Source of the DNA: Tissierellales bacterium
GTDB lineage: Bacteria > Bacillota_A > Clostridia > Tissierellales > JASKZW01
Length of the DNA: 8,469 bases
Assembly (NCBI GenBank): GCA_030147425.1
Contig: JASKZW010000155.1
Coordinates: 1-8,469, forward strand
Direction: 5' to 3'
This document shows positions 6,171-8,469 of the stretch, piece by piece. The position numbers were made by a program, and so were the translations under genes. The first letter of the stretch is position 1. Each line of letters starts with the position of its first letter. A model generated the notes under the pieces. It was not told the DNA's origin. It saw only the letters and a program-made list of their open reading frames with translations, and did not search any database.

Positions 6171-6179
6171 TGTTTTGAC
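6148..6179. promoter_or_regulatory. Putative operator: inverted repeat in the abrB-like promoter
   Basis: GTCAAAAC (6148-6155) and GTTTTGAC (6172-6179) are exact complements 16 bases apart. One arm abuts the -10 box from the spacer side and the other sits just upstream of the -35 box, so a protein binding both would cover the promoter. AbrB-type proteins have no strict consensus, so the binder cannot be named from sequence. Confidence 0.5.
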
Positions 6180-6291
6180 TAATTTTATGAAATATATATA
6201 TAAACATACCTCGTATGCAAGTATTTACCATGATTTTGGCAATTCCCCCTTTTTTCAATCTATTGATTACTGATTTTTCTATATTTTTACA

Positions 6292-6333
6292 CTCATTTCT
6301 TAAAGATAGGCATACCTAGATAAAAGAAATGAG
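6292..6333 (+). promoter_or_regulatory. Hairpin over the methyltransferase ribosome binding site
   Basis: CTCATTTCTT (6292-6301) pairs perfectly with AAGAAATGAG (6324-6333), and a small TAGG-CATA-CCTA hairpin (6307-6318) sits centrally in the loop. The right arm covers the first three bases of the GAGGG ribosome binding site (6331-6335). In RNA this could limit translation; in DNA it could be an operator. The rest of 6075-6341 is AT-rich, with no gene and only a weak plus-strand promoter candidate (TTGGCA at 6236, TATTGA at 6261). Confidence 0.45.
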
Positions 6334-6341
6334 GGTATGTC

Positions 6342-7643
6342 TTGATACTATTAGACAAAGATTTGATTCGTTTACACAACGCTTTTCTTGCTACACCATT
6401 AGATATAGAAAAGCTACCGCCACTATTACCTGAAAAATACGGGGAACGCATCGCAGAGCATTTACAAGTACCTTTCGAAACAATCATGTACAAAGATGAT
6501 TTTTCGACTATACCTACCGAATGGTTTGAGAACACTGGTAACTTACAACCGCTGCGTTGTAACGCATCATTAGAGAGTGCATCATCTTCTTGTTTAGGTC
6601 TACCTAGTCCTTCAGAGGAACAACCGCTGCGTTCAGTCGAACTCTTTGCAGGTGCTGGTGGACTATTACTCGGCTTGCAGCAAGCAGGGTTTGAGTTAGC
6701 AAGTGCAGTAGAACTAGAGGAAGATGCAATAAATTCTCTACAACTCAATCTGTCGTCCGCTGATAAGGACAAGGTCTATCATGGCGACATTCTCGAATGG
6801 TTAGAGAGTGAAGATTTTCATCGCTTAAAAAAACAGCCGATTGCTGTCATTTCAGGAGGTTTCCCGTGCCAACCTTTCAGCACCGCAGGAAAAGGACAGG
6901 GGATAGAGGACACTCGGGGAACGCTTTTTTATCCCTTTGCAAAAGCTGTCGAGCAGTTACAACCGACAACTTTTGTAGCAGAAAATGTCGAAGGGTTACT
7001 CTTTCAACAAAACGGACAGGCAATGAACACCATCCTACAAACCTTTAACGAAGCAGGGTATGTACTTACTTATAGAGTGCTTAATGCGATGAACTATGGT
7101 GTTCCTCAACATCGCAAGCGACTATTTATCGTGGGGGTACGTAAAGACTTTTGGTATCGTCCGTTCGAGTTTCCAAAAGAATATCCGTTCATCCCCTTAT
7201 TAAATAGTGTATTACGAGATGTTCCATCATCGGAGGGTACAACTTATACGCAAAAGAAATATGAAGTAATGAAGCTCGTGCCTGCTGGTGGGAATTGGCG
7301 GTCACTTCCTGTTCCTGTCCAAAAGGAATATATGAAAAAGATGTATTATGCGACAGGCGGACGAACAGGTGTCGCTCGTAGACTTTCTTTCTTTGAACCA
7401 TCGCCGACACTCGTAACACTCCCTAATTTTACACAAACAGAGCGATGCCACCCCGTAGAAACACGTCCACTCAATGTTCGAGAGTATGCTCGTATTCAAA
7501 CATTCCCTGATAGTTGGCAGTTTCACGGAGCGGTCTATTCGCAGTATAAACAAATTGGGAATGCTGTTCCTGTTAATCTTGCAAAAGAAATAGGAAAAGC
7601 CATCAGGCGATACATTACACAACACCCCTTACAAGAGAACTAA
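6342..7643 (+). CDS. DNA (cytosine-5) methyltransferase, apparently orphan (433 aa)
   Basis: Transfers a methyl group from S-adenosylmethionine to C5 of cytosine in a specific DNA site. Motifs run in order: I ELFAGAGG (100-107), SAM-binding acidic region ELEE (124-127), GDI (148-150), IV GGFPCQPFS (172-180) with catalytic Cys176, VI ENVEG (214-218), VIII QHRKRLFIVG (256-265), IX RPLNVREYARIQTFPD (375-390) and X QIGNAVP (404-410). All key residues are present. The target-recognition region (about 270-370) contains GGNWRSLP and GGRTGVARRLSFFEPSPTL; I cannot deduce the target. An N-terminal extension (1-98) precedes motif I and ends in a Ser-rich linker flanked by QPLR repeats. Start is TTG after GAGGG; the first in-frame ATG is only at codon 49. 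No restriction gene is adjacent, and I see no terminator after its stop, so read-through into the 227-aa gene is possible. Confidence 0.95.
   Translation: MILLDKDLIRLHNAFLATPLDIEKLPPLLPEKYGERIAEHLQVPFETIMYKDDFSTIPTEWFENTGNLQPLRCNASLESASSSCLGLPSPSEEQPLRSVELFAGAGGLLLGLQQAGFELASAVELEEDAINSLQLNLSSADKDKVYHGDILEWLESEDFHRLKKQPIAVISGGFPCQPFSTAGKGQGIEDTRGTLFYPFAKAVEQLQPTTFVAENVEGLLFQQNGQAMNTILQTFNEAGYVLTYRVLNAMNYGVPQHRKRLFIVGVRKDFWYRPFEFPKEYPFIPLLNSVLRDVPSSEGTTYTQKKYEVMKLVPAGGNWRSLPVPVQKEYMKKMYYATGGRTGVARRLSFFEPSPTLVTLPNFTQTERCHPVETRPLNVREYARIQTFPDSWQFHGAVYSQYKQIGNAVPVNLAKEIGKAIRRYITQHPLQEN
6545..6633 (+). repeat. In-frame direct repeats 75 bp apart in the methyltransferase gene
   Basis: ACAACCGCTGCGTT occurs at 6545-6558 and 6620-6633. 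The period is exactly 75 bases (25 codons), so recombination between copies would remove or duplicate 25 residues without a frameshift. Both copies encode QPLR and bound the Ser-rich linker before the catalytic domain. The first copy is also a 7-bp hairpin (TTACAAC/GTTGTAA). Confidence 0.7.
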
Positions 7644-7658
7644 AAAAATGTCTATACA

Positions 7659-7689
7659 TGCATAAAATTCCTTTGATGTTCCTATACTA
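7659..7689 (+). promoter_or_regulatory. Promoter of the 227-aa gene, GCATA-type
   Basis: TGCATA (7659-7664), an 18-bp spacer and TATACTA (7683-7689). It begins 16 bases after the methyltransferase stop. TGCATAAAATTC, 10 bases, then CCTATACTAA is shared exactly with the minus-strand promoter at 743-773. Confidence 0.7.
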
Positions 7690-7711
7690 AAGACAGGTAG
7701 TTAATCAAAGG
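7670..7711. promoter_or_regulatory. Possible operator around the 227-aa gene -10 box
   Basis: CCTTTGAT (7670-7677) in the promoter spacer is the exact complement of ATCAAAGG (7704-7711), which overlaps the ribosome binding site. The left arm lies upstream of the likely transcription start, so any role would be at the DNA level. The right arm is constrained by the ribosome binding site, so chance is possible. Confidence 0.25.
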
Positions 7712-7720
7712 AGGAGAACG

Positions 7721-8404
7721 ATGAATAAAAAAGGGTTACTTGGAGCTATCGCAGCGGGTGTGTTAGTCGGTGGGTTGATGATTGCTCCTGAATTACTCGC
7801 TTCAGAAGATACAGGGGATAAAAAACCAAGAAAAGCGGTAGAACGTATTGATAAAGCATTTACTGAAAAGAAAGAACAAGAAGTCTTGCATGCAGAGGAA
7901 GTCTTCGGTGCAAGCTATCTCACACATCGTGTCGATATTGAATCGAAGAAAGAATGGCAAGTTGATGCAGAAGATGCTTTTCGTCCTGAAGTACCACATC
8001 TTCATTACAGCATTAAACCACATGAACCAAAGACTAAAATTCATGTGTACGATAAAAAAGGGAATTTGATTGGTTATGAGTTCTTTAATGAACACCGTGA
8101 AACATCCGACCAAATGTTTGTTGCGGTCGTTCAATTACGTCCAGGTCAATACATGACAGCGACTAAACCGATTAAAGTTTTGCCGATGATACCTAAAGAA
8201 GAACATCTGGAAGAAGTTGCTGAAGCAGATAAAAAAGCCTTATTTGAAAGTATGGAAACACACAAAGCAAACCTTACCCAAAAAATCGAAGAAGGGAAGG
8301 CTTCACAAGCAACAGATGAATATATCGAGTTTTATGAGAGAGAGCTTCAACGACTGAATGACAAATTCGAGCGTATTCAACAATTAAAACCTTTAGATGA
8401 ATAA
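7721..8404 (+). CDS. Exported or membrane-anchored protein (227 aa), unknown function
   Basis: I do not recognise the family. Residues 1-27 form a signal-peptide-like segment: MNKKG, then a Gly/Ala-rich hydrophobic stretch (GLLGAIAAGVLVGGLMIA) and a possible cleavage after LLA27. There is no lipobox cysteine. A Lys-rich linker (30-55) follows, then a mixed beta domain (about 60-157) with HYSIKPHEP and IHVYDKKGNLIGYEFF. The last 70 residues form a highly charged helix, probably a coiled coil (about 158-222). The body should lie outside the membrane or, if expressed in the forespore, in the intermembrane space or inner forespore envelope. It has a perfect AAAGGAGG ribosome binding site 6 bases before ATG, a GCATA-type promoter and its own terminator, so it is a separate, well-translated unit. 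It resembles the 136-aa protein in architecture only. Confidence 0.88.
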   Translation: MNKKGLLGAIAAGVLVGGLMIAPELLASEDTGDKKPRKAVERIDKAFTEKKEQEVLHAEEVFGASYLTHRVDIESKKEWQVDAEDAFRPEVPHLHYSIKPHEPKTKIHVYDKKGNLIGYEFFNEHRETSDQMFVAVVQLRPGQYMTATKPIKVLPMIPKEEHLEEVAEADKKALFESMETHKANLTQKIEEGKASQATDEYIEFYERELQRLNDKFERIQQLKPLDE

Positions 8405-8436
8405 CTCGGACGTTTCGTAAAGGAATGTCTATCGCT

Positions 8437-8469
8437 AGTGTCTTTCGTTAGGAAAGGCACTTTTCTTTT
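8437..8469 (+). terminator. Intrinsic terminator of the 227-aa gene
   Basis: A 10-bp stem with one wobble (8437-8446 with 8452-8461) and a GTTAG loop, followed by TTTTCTTTT to the window end. Confidence 0.88.

Noticed and set aside
6205..6217. CATAC-CTC-GTATG as a restriction-modification C-box
   Set aside because: It does not match the GACT/AGTC-like C-box pattern and no controller-protein gene is visible; the arms are only 5 bp.
6293..6772. Minus-strand 159-codon frame opposite the methyltransferase
   Set aside because: It is a shadow of a coding region with strong conserved motifs on the plus strand, and its low-complexity Ser/Cys-rich product resembles no protein.
1..8469. CRISPR arrays, tRNAs, rRNAs, insertion sequences
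   Set aside because: I saw no regularly spaced repeat set, tRNA cloverleaf or TTCGA-type arm, no transposase-like protein and no paired terminal repeats.

Overview
The window looks like an accessory region, perhaps part of a plasmid, of a low-GC, endospore-forming Bacillota (Bacillaceae-like). The grounds are the AT-rich composition, strong AGGAGG-type ribosome binding sites, U-tailed hairpin terminators close behind most transcription units, an AbrB-family regulator, and promoters resembling the forespore sigma-G consensus. There are no rRNA, tRNA, CRISPR, transposase, replication or core-metabolism genes. Only two of the ten genes belong to families I recognise: an AbrB-like regulator and a C5-cytosine DNA methyltransferase. 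Plasmid or integrated-element origin is an inference.

Layout. (1) 1-927: a bidirectional terminator, then a minus-strand two-gene operon encoding a 136-aa protein with one N-terminal membrane or signal segment and a 68-aa helical protein. A divergent promoter region follows. (2) 928-1594: a 211-aa cytosolic protein with its own terminator. (3) 1628-4611: a strong sigma-A-type promoter with a long leader, then three consecutive genes (A, B, C) for 280-, 281- and 272-aa helical proteins that look like diverged paralogues, ending in a strong terminator. (4) 4612-4787: a convergent intergenic region dense in repeats, including a perfect 22-bp palindrome. (5) 4752-5680, minus strand: gene D, a 276-aa acidic protein that may be a fourth, more diverged paralogue. 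(6) 5694-6341: abrB-like gene on the minus strand with its terminator, promoter and a putative operator, divergent from (7) 6342-7643, an apparently orphan cytosine methyltransferase with a TTG start and a hairpin over its ribosome binding site. (8) 7659-8469: a 227-aa exported or membrane-anchored protein with its own promoter, perfect ribosome binding site and terminator.

How the parts may work together. Four promoters (for the 68/136-aa operon, the 211-aa gene, the abrB-like gene and the 227-aa gene) share one architecture, (T/C)GCATA, exactly 18 bp, then TATACTA (TAAGATA in one case). Two of them also share the flanking bases. This points to one regulon read by a particular sigma factor or activator. 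The spacing and sequence resemble the published sigma-G consensus (GyATR plus a CATnnTA-like -10), but use in the forespore is a hypothesis. The A-B-C cluster has a different, sigma-A-like promoter. The octamer CGCAGCGG (or its complement) occurs six times, far above expectation for such AT-rich DNA, and links the methyltransferase gene, the leader of A, the upstream region of B and two envelope-protein genes.

The most distinctive content is the tandem family of ~280-aa proteins and the shared promoter class. I cannot assign a biochemical function to the family.
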